DNA from: Podochytrium sp. JEL0797
Lineage: Eukaryota > Chytridiomycota > Chytridiomycetes > Chytridiales > Chytriomycetaceae
Direction of reading: 5' to 3'
Length of the DNA: 16,877 nt
Assembly (NCBI GenBank): GCA_027596195.1
Contig: JADGJG010000540.1
Coordinates: 1-16,877, forward strand
The notes under the pieces were generated by a model. The model saw only the letters and a list, made by a program, of their open reading frames with translations. It was not told the DNA's origin and did no database searches. Position numbers and translations under genes: made by a program. Below are positions 9,452 to 16,877 of this stretch, piece after piece (positions within the stretch are counted from its first letter, which is position 1; each line of letters opens with the position of its first letter).

Positions 9452-9640
9452 TTATTTATTTTTTCTTTTTTTCTTTCGTTTAATCTATTCACAAAATATA
9501 ACTATTTAAAATCAACTATATGCGAAATGATATGAAAATGGAAAAGTGTATTGTATTTTTTGATTGGGTTCAAACACAAACGAACGCGTTCCTTTTTTTT
9601 ACCTTCCAAACGTTCTTCGACCAGAACAAAAAAAAGCTTA

Positions 9641-10870
9641 ATGAAGTTACCGTCACTCATTGCCCTGATATCCTTCTCGTGCGCCGTCCAAGCCCTCCCG
9701 GCGGCCCACTCGCATCCCAGCACGGTCGCGTCGTCACCAATGTCATTCTTTGCCAAATCGAAGGAGTTTTTTGCGCGTCGATTTGTTGCAGTAGAGTCGT
9801 GGGTTCCGAGTGCGAAGCCGCAAGTTTCTTCGGGGTAACGTTGATTCTGATCCTTCAGCAGGGTGGGGGTGTTGACGCCAACATACAGGTTGTCCCCTCC
9901 TGGAAAGAATCATCGCGTTCGCGCGGCTGTGGCCGCTCCTGCTGTGGAAGTGCACGCACCTCGTCGTGATGCGGTGGAAATTGAGCAGCAGCCGTATCTC
10001 GAGCCCCATGATGAGAACTTGGAGAACCAATTTGCTAAACAAGAAGTCGCGCCTACTTCTCAAGAGAATACGAATACGCCCGAGCAAGTTTTCAGCGAAG
10101 GCTTCGAGTATGGCAACTTTGAACAACACCATGCGCGTGATTCTCACGACGAGGAACACGATCAACAAGTTCATCACGAGAGCGGCGATGCGTACCATGA
10201 ACATCAGGAGGAGACTCACATGGCCGAAGAGCATGTAGAACATGATAACACGCAACATGAAATGCACCACGACCGCGACGATCAACATGTGGATGAACAC
10301 ACGGCCAACCACGATACCCACCAGGAACAAGAACACTGGGAACCCCAATACCACGAGGATCAATATTCCCAAGAGAATATGAATACGCCCGAGCATGTTT
10401 TCAACGAAGAGTTCGCGTATGGTGACTTGGAACACCACGATGCGCGCGATTCTCACGAGGAGGAGCAACAGCATCCTCACCATGAATACCAAGAGGAGAC
10501 TCACATGGCCGAAGAGCATGTAGAACATGATAACACGCAACATGAAATGCACCACGACCGCGACGATCAACATGTGGATGAAAACGCGTTCGCCGACCAA
10601 GTTACCCACCAAGAGCAAGAAAATTGGGATCATGAATACATTGGATATCGCGATCAAGAGGGCCACGGGCAAGAAGTCCACGACGAGGCGGATGACCAAG
10701 AGTTCTTGGAGAATCGCGATCACACTCCTGTTGAATACATGCAAGAGCCTCAAGTGGAATCACTCGAAGATCAAGAATTCATTCAAGAGTGGGATGAGTG
10801 GAGCGAGTACGAGGAGGCGCAGCAATCTGGCGAGGGTGAAGAACGTATTTCGCGCGGGTTAGAACTTTAG
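9641..10870 (+). CDS. Secreted His/Glu/Asp-rich repeat protein
   Basis: Exons 9641-9834 and 9889-10870, with a 54-nt phase-2 intron (GTAACG...TACAG), give 391 aa. A signal peptide (MKLPSLIALISFSCAVQALP) leads into a short spacer with FFARRF, then HAPRRD at residues 87-92 (a potential dibasic processing site). Everything after is acidic and histidine-rich, with many His-Glu-x-His and Asp-His patterns such as HEMHHDRDDQHVDEH. A long unit is duplicated in tandem (10061-10369 and 10370-about 10650). No catalytic domain was recognised. The His plus carboxylate density suggests binding of divalent metals (Zn, Cu, Ni), an inference from composition. Like the gene at 8271 it has a MK[LI]xSL signal peptide, a dibasic site and ARD motifs, so the two look like a diverged pair. 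Two nearer acceptors are in frame but would leave introns of 24-27 nt, too short to splice. The gene converges on the phosphatase gene, with 75 bp between stops. Confidence 0.75.
10061..10650 (+). repeat. Tandem duplication inside the His-rich gene, with a 90-bp identical core
   Basis: Unit 1 spans 10061-10369 and unit 2 spans 10370 to about 10650. Both begin with codons for QEN(T/M)NTPE. Unit 2 has lost eight codons. The core at 10208-10297 is identical at all 90 bases to 10493-10582, including silent sites, while the flanking parts of the units differ. That pattern indicates recent exchange or conversion restricted to the core. Confidence 0.85.
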
Positions 10871-10892
10871 TTTTTTAAGCATTCTATACTTT

Positions 10893-10898
10893 TTTATT
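10893..10898 (-). terminator. Poly(A) signal of the phosphatase gene
   Basis: AATAAA on the minus strand, 48 nt beyond the stop of the phosphatase gene at 10946, in the 75-bp convergent interval. No plus-strand AATAAA is visible for the His-rich gene in the same interval. Confidence 0.5.
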
Positions 10899-10945
10899 CT
10901 AATATCATGTACTTCATTAATTTCAAAAATATTTGTGAAGAATAA

Positions 10946-13900
10946 TCACAACGCCAAAACAATCGCCGCCAACGCAGCAACTGACGCAACAACCTCCTGT
11001 GCTCCACTGGCCACGTACAAGTTCTTTCCAGTCGCCGTGTTGGCCCCTGGGGCAACGGGCGCAACGTAAGCCGGGTTGCTCATGGGAACGTACGCGGTGG
11101 GAATCACGTATCCGGCGGGAAGGGTGGTAGTAGCAGCGACACCTCCGGCACCAGCGTTGACCGTGGTAGTGGCAGCAGCTCCTCCAACGGGAGCGGCAGT
11201 AGTGGCAGCACTTCCGGCAGCAGTGGTAGGAGCGATCACACCGGCACTGCCGGCAACAGTCGCAGACGCGTTCACAACTCCTCCCGCAGCAGTTCCAGAC
11301 GCGGTGGTAACTCCTCCCGCAGAAGATCCAGATGCGGTGGCAGATCCAGACGCGCTAACAACTCCCCTCGAAGCAGATCCAGTGGCTGAAGCAGAAGCAG
11401 AGGCCGTAGTAGTGGCGGAAGCAGAAGTAGACACAGTAGTAGTGGCGGAAGCAGAAGCAGACACGGTCGTCGTGGAAGTTGGTCCAGCAATAGCGTTGAT
11501 GGCAGCACCAGACTGCGTCATGACAATGCTATTGCCCTGACGCTTTGCGATCGAGAAAATCGGCATCAACGGGAACGACACAGTGGCCAACACGCTGGTT
11601 CCACTGTTGACGCTCACAATCAACTGGGACGAGGCCGTCATGTTGTAAGCGTACCACACGCTTCCCAAGTAAGCTGGAACGACGTACGTGAACTCGGCTC
11701 CGTTGGGGATGGACATGCTCGTGATGTTGAATGCAGAGTCCGCGTTGTAAGTCGCAAGGTTGTAGGCGGGGCCGAAAAAGAAGCTCGAGCTCGTGAGGGT
11801 AACAAACACGACGTCGACTCCCGTGCCGTTGTTGACGGGGAGGGATCCACCGAGAACTTGGGTCACAGAGCCAGCAGTGAGTGGGACGGTTGTCGAAATC
11901 GTGGAAGCGGCAACTTGGGCGGCGTTCACAGTTCCGAGGGAGGCTGGGCAAGTAGAAACGACGGAAGCGGTCACGTTGGCACCAATAACTGGAGATTGCA
12001 TCAACGCGTTGGCAGAAGGGCCAGCGGCGGCCAAAGCAGCCAAACCAGCGGGTGCGGCAGCACCAGGTGGGCAAATGTTGGTAGCCGAGGGAGCCATGAT
12101 GGGGTTGCAAGGCGGCGCAACAAAGTGGACAGCCGGGTCGAGGCTTGTTGGCAACCAGGTGGTGTCGGCAGAGACGCCAGTGACGGGCTGGCGAGGACCA
12201 ACGCTGGCAGAGAAGGCAACAACGTTGTTTTCAGTGATGAAGTCGACGGTGGCCTGTTGAGCGTTGACGTTCAAGTGACTGAACCCAAAAGTGTTAGGGA
12301 GCTCCTGGCCTGGCGCCTTGGAAGCTGGAAGACAGAACGCGTCCGCGTTACCACCGGCTCCGTTCTGAATTTGCAGAGTGTTACCACCGTTGGTGTAGTA
12401 GTAAGCCATGGTGTGGTGGTGACCTGAAAAGTATGCCGAAGCACTCCACTTGTTGATCAACCCGGTGACTTGGGTCATGTTAAAGGAGGAGGTAACATCG
12501 CTGCCACAGTCAAAGTCGGGGTGGTGACCAATCACAAAGACGTATTGGTCGTTGTTGGCTTGCGCCAACGCGTTGTCGATCCAAGCCAACTGCTTCTCGA
12601 CCGTGCGGCTCGCAGCATTCCATCCCTGCATGGCAAAGTTGACCGCCAAGTCGTTTTTGCTGGCCGCGTAGCCGTATTGGAAGAGATCCGTCTCAATGAA
12701 GATGAAGGAGGCCCAGACGCCAGTGTCGACTTGGACACGCTTGGTGTAGAAGAAATCCGGCGCGTTCCAGTTCACATTCTGGTATTGCATCTCATACACC
12801 TGCGAAGCCTTGAGGTACCAGTCGTGATTTCTATTCAAACGCGATAGTTTAGCAATCATGATCCAGGGACATCACTTGAGCAATAACAAACTCACCCAAG
12901 AATCATCCACCAAGGCAGGTTCTTCAACGTGGGACCGTTAAACACATTGCTCCAAAGGCCCGTGAACTTGGGGTCGTTAACCGACTGAACGCCCTCATAA
13001 GAGTACAAAGTTCCGGCCTTGCCGTAAAAGTTGTCGCCCAAAGAGATCACGGCCGAAGAGTTTTGCTGGGTGGCCCAAGAGTCCATGGCCGCCGCAACGT
13101 TCTTCATGTTGGCGAGGTTAGCAACGTTACCCCAGTCACCAACGACGAGGTAGTCAATCGAGGCTGGCTGAGCAACAGCTGGCTTGGTGTAGTGAACGGA
13201 AGTGTCAGCGGAAGGAGCCAACATTGGCTGGGGAGCCACACCAGTCACAGGAACGCGTGGCTTGACGCTCAAGGCCAAAACCGATTGAGCAGTCTCGTTG
13301 ACAAAGTTCACGTAAGCTCCGGTCTTGTCGAGGCGCAAGTGAGCGAATCCGTAGTTGACAACCTCCGTACCGGCCGAGAAAGTGTTGTCCAAAGGAGCGC
13401 ACGCGGAGTCAATCTTTCCACCCGAACCAGCTTGGATTTGAAGAGTGCTTCCGTTGTTGGTGACGTATCCAGCCAGAGTGTGTTGGTGTCCGTTCATGTA
13501 TCCAGTGACGTTCCACTTGTTGACGTACGTGAGGATGGTTTGCATGTTGGCGTTCGCGTCGGCGACACAGGTGTACGTTTCGTGCTGTCGGGGACAGGAA
13601 AAGAAAGTCAGCGACATTGAATAAAAGACGTGGTATAAACTGAACACTCACGTGACCGACAAGGAAAACGAACGCGTCATTGTTGGCAGAAGCAATCGCA
13701 TTTTCGATCCACGCCAACTGCTTGGCAATCGTGTTGTTTGCCGCAGTCCAACCCAAGGCAGTAAACGTGCTCAACATTGGAGCCGAGTATCCAGCGTATC
13801 CGTAGAAGAGGAGATCCGTCTCAATGAAGATGAAGGTAGCAAACACGCCAATGTCAACCTCGACGCGCTTGGTGTAGAAGAAGTCAGGCATGACCCACAA

Positions 13901-14361
13901 CGCGCTCTGGTGCTGGAGTTCGGAAAGAGCGCTTCCGGCGTTATTCCAATCATGGTTGCTAAATATATGCATCAGTGACTGTGCAACCTTCAAATGAGTC
14001 TTTCTCAAGTACAAACTCACCCCATCACCGACCACCATGGCAAGTTCTTGATGTACCCTCCGTTGAAGACATTGGACCAAACTGATTGGAACTTGACATC
14101 GTTGGCGCTTTGGACACCGTCGTAGGCAAGGGATGCGGCGCCTTTGTAAAAGTTGTCGCCGACCGAAATGATGGCCTCGGAAGAGCTTGCTTGCGCCCAC
14201 TGATTCATCGCGGCGGCCACATTTCCCTGGTCAGCTGAAAGGAGCCCCCAATCGCCCACAATCAACGCGTCAAAGAAGTTGAGCGGGGCCGCGGGGACGG
14301 CTGCGATGGACTGAACCTGGACCGCGGTAGCGACCAGCAAGGCGACAATCGGAGAGATCAT
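10946..14361 (-). CDS. Two-domain purple/tartrate-resistant acid phosphatase-like protein, GPI-anchored (1073 aa)
   Basis: Four exons on the minus strand, 14361-14021, 13958-13652, 13584-12896 and 12830-10946, form one open chain of 1073 aa. A signal peptide (residues 1 to about 23) precedes two complete metallophosphatase domains. Domain 1 has GDWG (36-39), GDNFY (68-72), GNHDW (114-118), GHHE (215-218) and GHQH (248-251). Domain 2 has GDWG (365-368), GDNFY (399-403), GNHDW (446-450), GHHP (547-550) and GHHH (582-585). These supply the Asp, Asp/Tyr, Asn, His, His/His metal ligands of the ACP5/purple acid phosphatase family in both copies, so both are predicted active phosphomonoesterases outside the cell. 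After domain 2 come an unassigned Thr/Ser/Val-rich region, a Thr/Ala/Ser stalk (about 895-1005) and a C-terminal hydrophobic tail (VVASVAALAAIVLAL) typical of GPI addition. ACP5-type enzymes are normally single-domain and about 300-350 aa. Introns are 62, 67 and 65 nt. A two-gene reading is unlikely because exon 3 carries the end of domain 1 and the start of domain 2 in one frame. Confidence 0.88.
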
Positions 14362-14405
14362 GTTTTGGCGATGCTTTCTGGGGGACACATCACATTTTCT
14401 TTTTG

Positions 14406-14413
14406 TTTTTATA
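14406..14413 (-). promoter_or_regulatory. TATA-like box of the phosphatase gene
   Basis: Minus-strand TATAAAAA about 45-52 nt upstream of the ATG at 14361. Position and sequence fit a fungal TATA element; the transcription start is unknown. Confidence 0.4.
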
Positions 14414-14692
14414 GCAGGGTCAGGCTTGTGTGTCGAGTTGATTAAATACTGACACGCGCCGAGGCACGCACCCCCCCAAAACCGAACCGACTGCAGACAC
14501 GCGCCGAAAAGCGCCTTCTCAGAGTCCTGGTGGATCACCTTGAGAAGATTCCTGTTCCGATTGAGAGTATTTTATTGATGGGTTGTCACACTTCTTCAAC
14601 CTTTTCGCTGTTTTCGCGAGGGCCAATTTGCAAACCGGCGCATGCCTGCCTTCCTCATAAGTTTTCAAAAGGGGTGCATAGGGGTGCATGTG

Positions 14693-14713
14693 CTGTGCAC
14701 CTCTGGTGCACAG
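14693..14713. promoter_or_regulatory. Inverted repeat CTGTGCACC-TCT-GGTGCACAG
   Basis: Two perfect 9-bp arms (14693-14701 and 14705-14713) separated by 3 bp, each containing GTGCAC. Two further GTGCA motifs lie just upstream (14671-14689). It sits about 330-350 bp upstream of the phosphatase ATG. Such dyads can be binding sites for dimeric regulators; there is no direct evidence of function, and a rho-independent terminator is irrelevant in a eukaryote. Confidence 0.4.
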
Positions 14714-14819
14714 TTCGTCGAACGCGAACATCAGGGTGTTTTTTTAAATTCCGCAGTGAAGATAAAAGGAGGGGAGGAAAAGAAAAAATTTAAATAACTA
14801 CCGCAGAAAAGAAAAGATA

Positions 14820-15257
14820 ATCAGAAAAACGTATTGGTTGTGGTCGGCCTGCGCCAACGCGTTGTCGATGCAAACCAACTGCTTCTCGACCGTGTGGCTC
14901 GTCGCATTCCATATCTGCATGGCAAAGTTAGCCGCCAATCGTTCTTGATGGTCTCGTAGCCGTATTGAAGAGATCCGTCTCAATGAAGATGAAGGAGGCC
15001 CAGACGCCAGTGGCGACTTGAACACGCTTGGTGTAGAAGACATCCGGCACGTTCCAGTTCACATTTTGGTATTGCATCTCATACACCTGCGAGCTGTTGA
15101 GGTACCAATCGTGGTTGCTATTCAAACACGATAATTTAGCAATCGTGACTTGATGGGCATCACTTGAGCAATAACAAACTCACCCAAGAACAATCCACCA
15201 AGGCAAGTTCTTCAACGTGGGACCATTGAACACATTTCTCCACAATTCCGTGGAATT
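14820..15257 (-). pseudogene. Decayed partial duplicate of phosphatase domain 2
   Basis: About 438 bp closely matching the intact gene at about 12531-12970 in the same orientation. It covers the end of the exon encoding NLPWW, the intron between NLPWW and GNHDW, and the exon start with NHDWYL, NAPDFFYTKR-like and ETDLF segments. Two single-base deletions relative to the parent (about 14938-14970) shift the frame after FIETDLF. Substitutions also change residues, for example the Gly before Asn-His-Asp. Catalytic motifs before and after are absent, with no start or downstream exons. Because the intron is retained, the copy arose by DNA duplication and not by retroposition. No function is expected from the protein; a regulatory or antisense role is untested. 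Confidence 0.88.
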
Positions 15258-15292
15258 TATGACATACCAATGTGTTGAAGTGCGCGTGTTTT

Positions 15293-15472
15293 ATGGGGGG
15301 GGGGGGGGGATGCCACCGCGACGACGACTCCGACGAATCCACAAGTGCTCGCGACGACCCCGAGGGAAATGACTCTCTGCACTTCTCCAACTCGGGCCAG
15401 CAAGCCTCCAAAGAATTCATTGCGTTCGTGCACTTCATGCTGCTCGATACGAAAGCGTTGCGGAAGGATTAA
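15293..15472 (+). CDS. Possible gene fragment or small ORF of unknown function (59 aa from ATG)
   Basis: An open frame from an ATG immediately before a 15-G run (15295-15309) to TAA at 15470-15472. After the G run it encodes an acidic stretch (HRDDDSDESTSARDD) and then an amphipathic, coding-looking end (KEFIAFVHFMLLDTKALRKD). Codons favour C or G in third position as in the neighbouring genes. No upstream exon was found and the sequence before it is the decayed phosphatase copy. It could be the 3' remnant of a gene truncated by that rearrangement, a short real gene, or chance. The G run makes the upstream frame unreliable. Not recognised. Confidence 0.3.
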   Translation: MGGGGGCHRDDDSDESTSARDDPEGNDSLHFSNSGQQASKEFIAFVHFMLLDTKALRKD

Positions 15473-15636
15473 TTAATAATATGAGATTTGACGATTTGTT
15501 CACGGCGATTCCCCTTTCCTTTGCCTACATTTCTTAAAAATCATAGTAAATTCAAGAGACAAAGACGTGCGGTATCCATTTCCCCACCATTTCCCATTGT
15601 TTTTCTTGCCCCATTTTTCTTCCACACATTTCGAAA

Positions 15637-16414
15637 ATGCAGGCCCCTGGCACGGCGCCCAACGGCAACGGCGCGGCCGCAGCACCGCAACCGCCGCACC
15701 CACTCACCGAGCTCGGGATTGGCGGCAAATACCGCCTGGGACGCAAAATCGGCTCAGGGTCCTTTGGAGACATTTTCCTGGGTGAGCATCCTCGCTTTCT
15801 CTTAAGCACGCTCACACTCTCTCTAGGCACAAACACAATCAACGGCGAGGAGGTCGCCATCAAGCTCGAGTCTGTGCGTGCAAAGCATCCGCAGCTGGAG
15901 TACGAGGCCCGCGTTTACAAGTCGCTGGCGGGAGGCGGTGAGTGGGGCGAGAACCAGCCAGGGGGGGTCTAGGGAGTGCGAGTGGAGGCTAGGCAGCGAA
16001 ACGGCGGAATCTAGGGACAGAGAGCACAGTTTCTAGGGACAGAGACCAGTGCCTGAAGACGCGCGAAACTCAGAGACACCCGTCGCCGCGAAACGAGCCG
16101 CAAACAAAAACACGACGGAAAAACTCAAAAACGCTACAACAGCAACTCGAAAGCGAATCACAGTTTATGCGCGAAACGGGCTCGAACAAGGAGCCAAAAA
16201 ATCACATATTGCCCCTGTCTCTTCCACTCGAAAAAGTAGATTAAATCCTGATTTATTCAACACAGTCGGTATCCCCTTTGTGAGATACTTTGGCGTCGAA
16301 GCTGGCTACAACTGCATGGTCGTGGATCTCCTCGGCCCATCGCTTGAAGATCTTTTCAACTTTTGTGGACGCAAGTTTTCCCTTAAAACCGTCCTGTTGC
16401 TGGCTGATCAGTTG
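15637..16414 (+). CDS. Casein kinase 1 family protein kinase, 5' part (partial)
   Basis: Exons 15637-15781, 15827-15937 and 16266-16414 encode the first 135 residues. After a 30-residue Ala/Pro-rich leader come [19 protein letters not shown] (Gly-rich loop, residues 31-49), EEVAIKLE with catalytic Lys61, [22 protein letters not shown] and [20 protein letters not shown], then VLLLADQL. These are diagnostic of CK1 (delta/epsilon, Hrr25-like) serine/threonine kinases. Introns are 45 nt (GTGAGC...TCTAG) and 328 nt (GTGAGT...ACACAG). The 45-nt intron is divisible by three and open, but its removal restores perfect family alignment. After DQL a GTAAAT donor begins an intron that does not end within the window. 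The ISRIEYIH and HRD catalytic-loop exons, DFG, C-lobe and tail are not seen, so the gene either continues beyond 16877 or is broken. An active kinase cannot be claimed from this part alone. Confidence 0.85.
16010..16045 (+). repeat. 14-bp direct repeat in the CK1 second intron
   Basis: TCTAGGGACAGAGA at 16010-16023 and again at 16032-16045, with a related TCTAGGGA at about 15968. It lies within the 328-nt intron and is probably local slippage or duplication. Confidence 0.6.
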
Positions 16415-16877
16415 GTAAATACGCTTGTGGTTTCTTTTGGATCTTTGCTGTAGTTGGGAGTGTGGATCCGGTTTATACGAGCGAAAACGGGCGTGTGGGG
16501 GGTTCGCGGATGGATGCGTCGGAATCGAACGAGATGGGAGGTGGATGTCATTTCCAGCGATTGGTTGGCGATTGATCAGGGGAGATAAGGGGAACGGGAG
16601 GGAGAGGGGAAAGCGGGGGAGGGGTGGTGTTCGCCGAAATCCCTGGTTTGGATTTGTTCGAACTGGGGGAACGGACTGGTCTCATCCCCCCTCAGATGCC
16701 ACCCTCTTTGGAATACGAATCGAAAATCCAATCAGCTGTGTTGAACGGGGTGGAGGTGGTGGTGGTGGGGGGGGGGGGGGGGGGGGTTGTGGGGGGGGGG
16801 GGGGGTGGAAAAAAGCCGACACAGGACAAAAAAGTTTGCACTGCAACCCAAATAAATGAAGACACAAGAGAAAAAAC
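16415..16877 (+). other. Probable CK1 intron 3 (unfinished), G-rich
   Basis: 463 bp after the kinase exon 3 donor. No kinase catalytic-loop sequence was found in any plus frame. The stretch about 16577-16630 has repeated GGGG/GGGA runs with quadruplex potential. Two very long G tracts, 16767-16786 (20 G) and 16791-16805 (15 G), are separated by TTGT. Such homopolymers are prone to length error in sequencing and assembly. An AATAAA occurs at 16851-16856 without evident gene context. Confidence 0.5.

Larger units (their letters stand above)
14362..14819. other. Upstream region of the phosphatase gene with GTGCA repeats
   Basis: 458 bp between the phosphatase start and its decayed duplicate. 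It contains the TATA-like box, a 12-bp direct repeat GACACGCGCCGA at 14451-14462 and 14496-14507, and two copies of GGGGTGCAT (14671-14679, 14681-14689). It also has a perfect 9-bp inverted repeat around 14693-14713. No CACGTG (Pho4-type) site was seen. Short open frames on both strands show no protein character. Confidence 0.5.

Noticed and set aside
8730..9509. Alternative 259-codon frame over the acidic repeat region, rich in Met, Ser and Asn
   Set aside because: It is open only because the tandem repeat lacks stops in that frame. It has no signal peptide or upstream exon link, whereas the chosen frame continues the acidic character of exon 2.
9743..10753. 336-codon minus-strand frame full of Leu/Ile/Val/Phe resembling a membrane protein
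   Set aside because: It is the antisense of His/Glu/Asp codons, which read as hydrophobic residues on the other strand; the repeats mirror the plus-strand gene exactly.
11076..11540. Plus-strand Ala/Val-rich 154-codon frame
   Set aside because: Antisense of the Thr/Ser/Ala stalk of the phosphatase.
13645..13658. CACGTG palindrome as a phosphate-response site
   Set aside because: It lies at an exon-intron junction inside the phosphatase gene, where CAC|GTGAGT creates it by splice-site sequence, and not in a promoter.
12892..14200. Reading the phosphatase as two separate neighbouring genes
   Set aside because: Exon 13584-12896 carries the end of domain 1 (GHQH) and the start of domain 2 (GDWG, GDNFY) in one uninterrupted frame, and all junction phases match a single 1073-aa chain.
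16049..16453. Frame running through the CK1 second intron into exon 3
   Set aside because: The intron part is Lys/Thr/Arg-rich without kinase similarity; joining 15937 to 16266 restores the conserved [13 protein letters not shown] sequence.

Overview
This is nuclear DNA from a fungus. Seven of the eight genes that are complete in the window, and the partial kinase, carry short spliceosomal introns, mostly 43-85 nt, with GTGAGT-type donors. One gene is a Spa2-type polarisome protein, a fungal hallmark. Another encodes a GPI-anchored, Ser/Thr/Ala-rich surface phosphatase. Intron size and the mix of genes suggest an early-diverging fungus such as a chytrid, but that placement is an inference. 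No tRNA, rRNA, CRISPR array or intact transposon was seen.

Layout. (1) 450-1885 (+): two tandem paralogous TALE homeodomain genes; the second lacks the otherwise invariant helix-3 asparagine. (2) 1980-4077 (-): a multi-pass membrane protein with an extracellular Cys-containing loop and a long Ser/Pro/Gly-rich cytoplasmic tail. (3) 4400-7405 (+): a seven-exon SPA2-like polarity scaffold, divergent from the membrane protein gene. (4) 7611-8089 (+): a small B12D/NDUFA4 (MLRQ)-like mitochondrial inner-membrane protein. (5) 8271-9451 and 9641-10870 (+): two adjacent secreted, repetitive, extremely acidic proteins that share an architecture: signal peptide, basic/proline spacer, dibasic Arg-Arg site, acidic repeats. 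The first carries RDD/SDSEE repeats, the second His/Glu/Asp repeats. (6) 10946-14361 (-): an unusual surface phosphatase of 1073 aa with two complete metallophosphatase (purple/tartrate-resistant acid phosphatase-like) domains in one chain, followed by a low-complexity stalk and a GPI-signal-like tail. (7) About 14820-15257 (-): a decayed genomic duplicate of the second phosphatase domain, intron included. (8) 15637 onward (+): the 5' part of a casein kinase 1 gene whose next exon lies beyond the window or is missing.

How the genes may work together. Items 1-4 and 8 look like ordinary regulatory and housekeeping genes, with the degenerate homeodomain paralog the most notable. The accessory-looking block is 8271-15257: two secreted polyanionic or metal-binding disordered proteins convergent with a duplicated cell-surface metallophosphatase, next to a broken duplicate of it. 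This block, possibly concerned with cell-surface phosphate or metal handling, is the best candidate for something undescribed. The functional link is inference only. Exon boundaries were derived by hand from reading frame, splice signals and family conservation.
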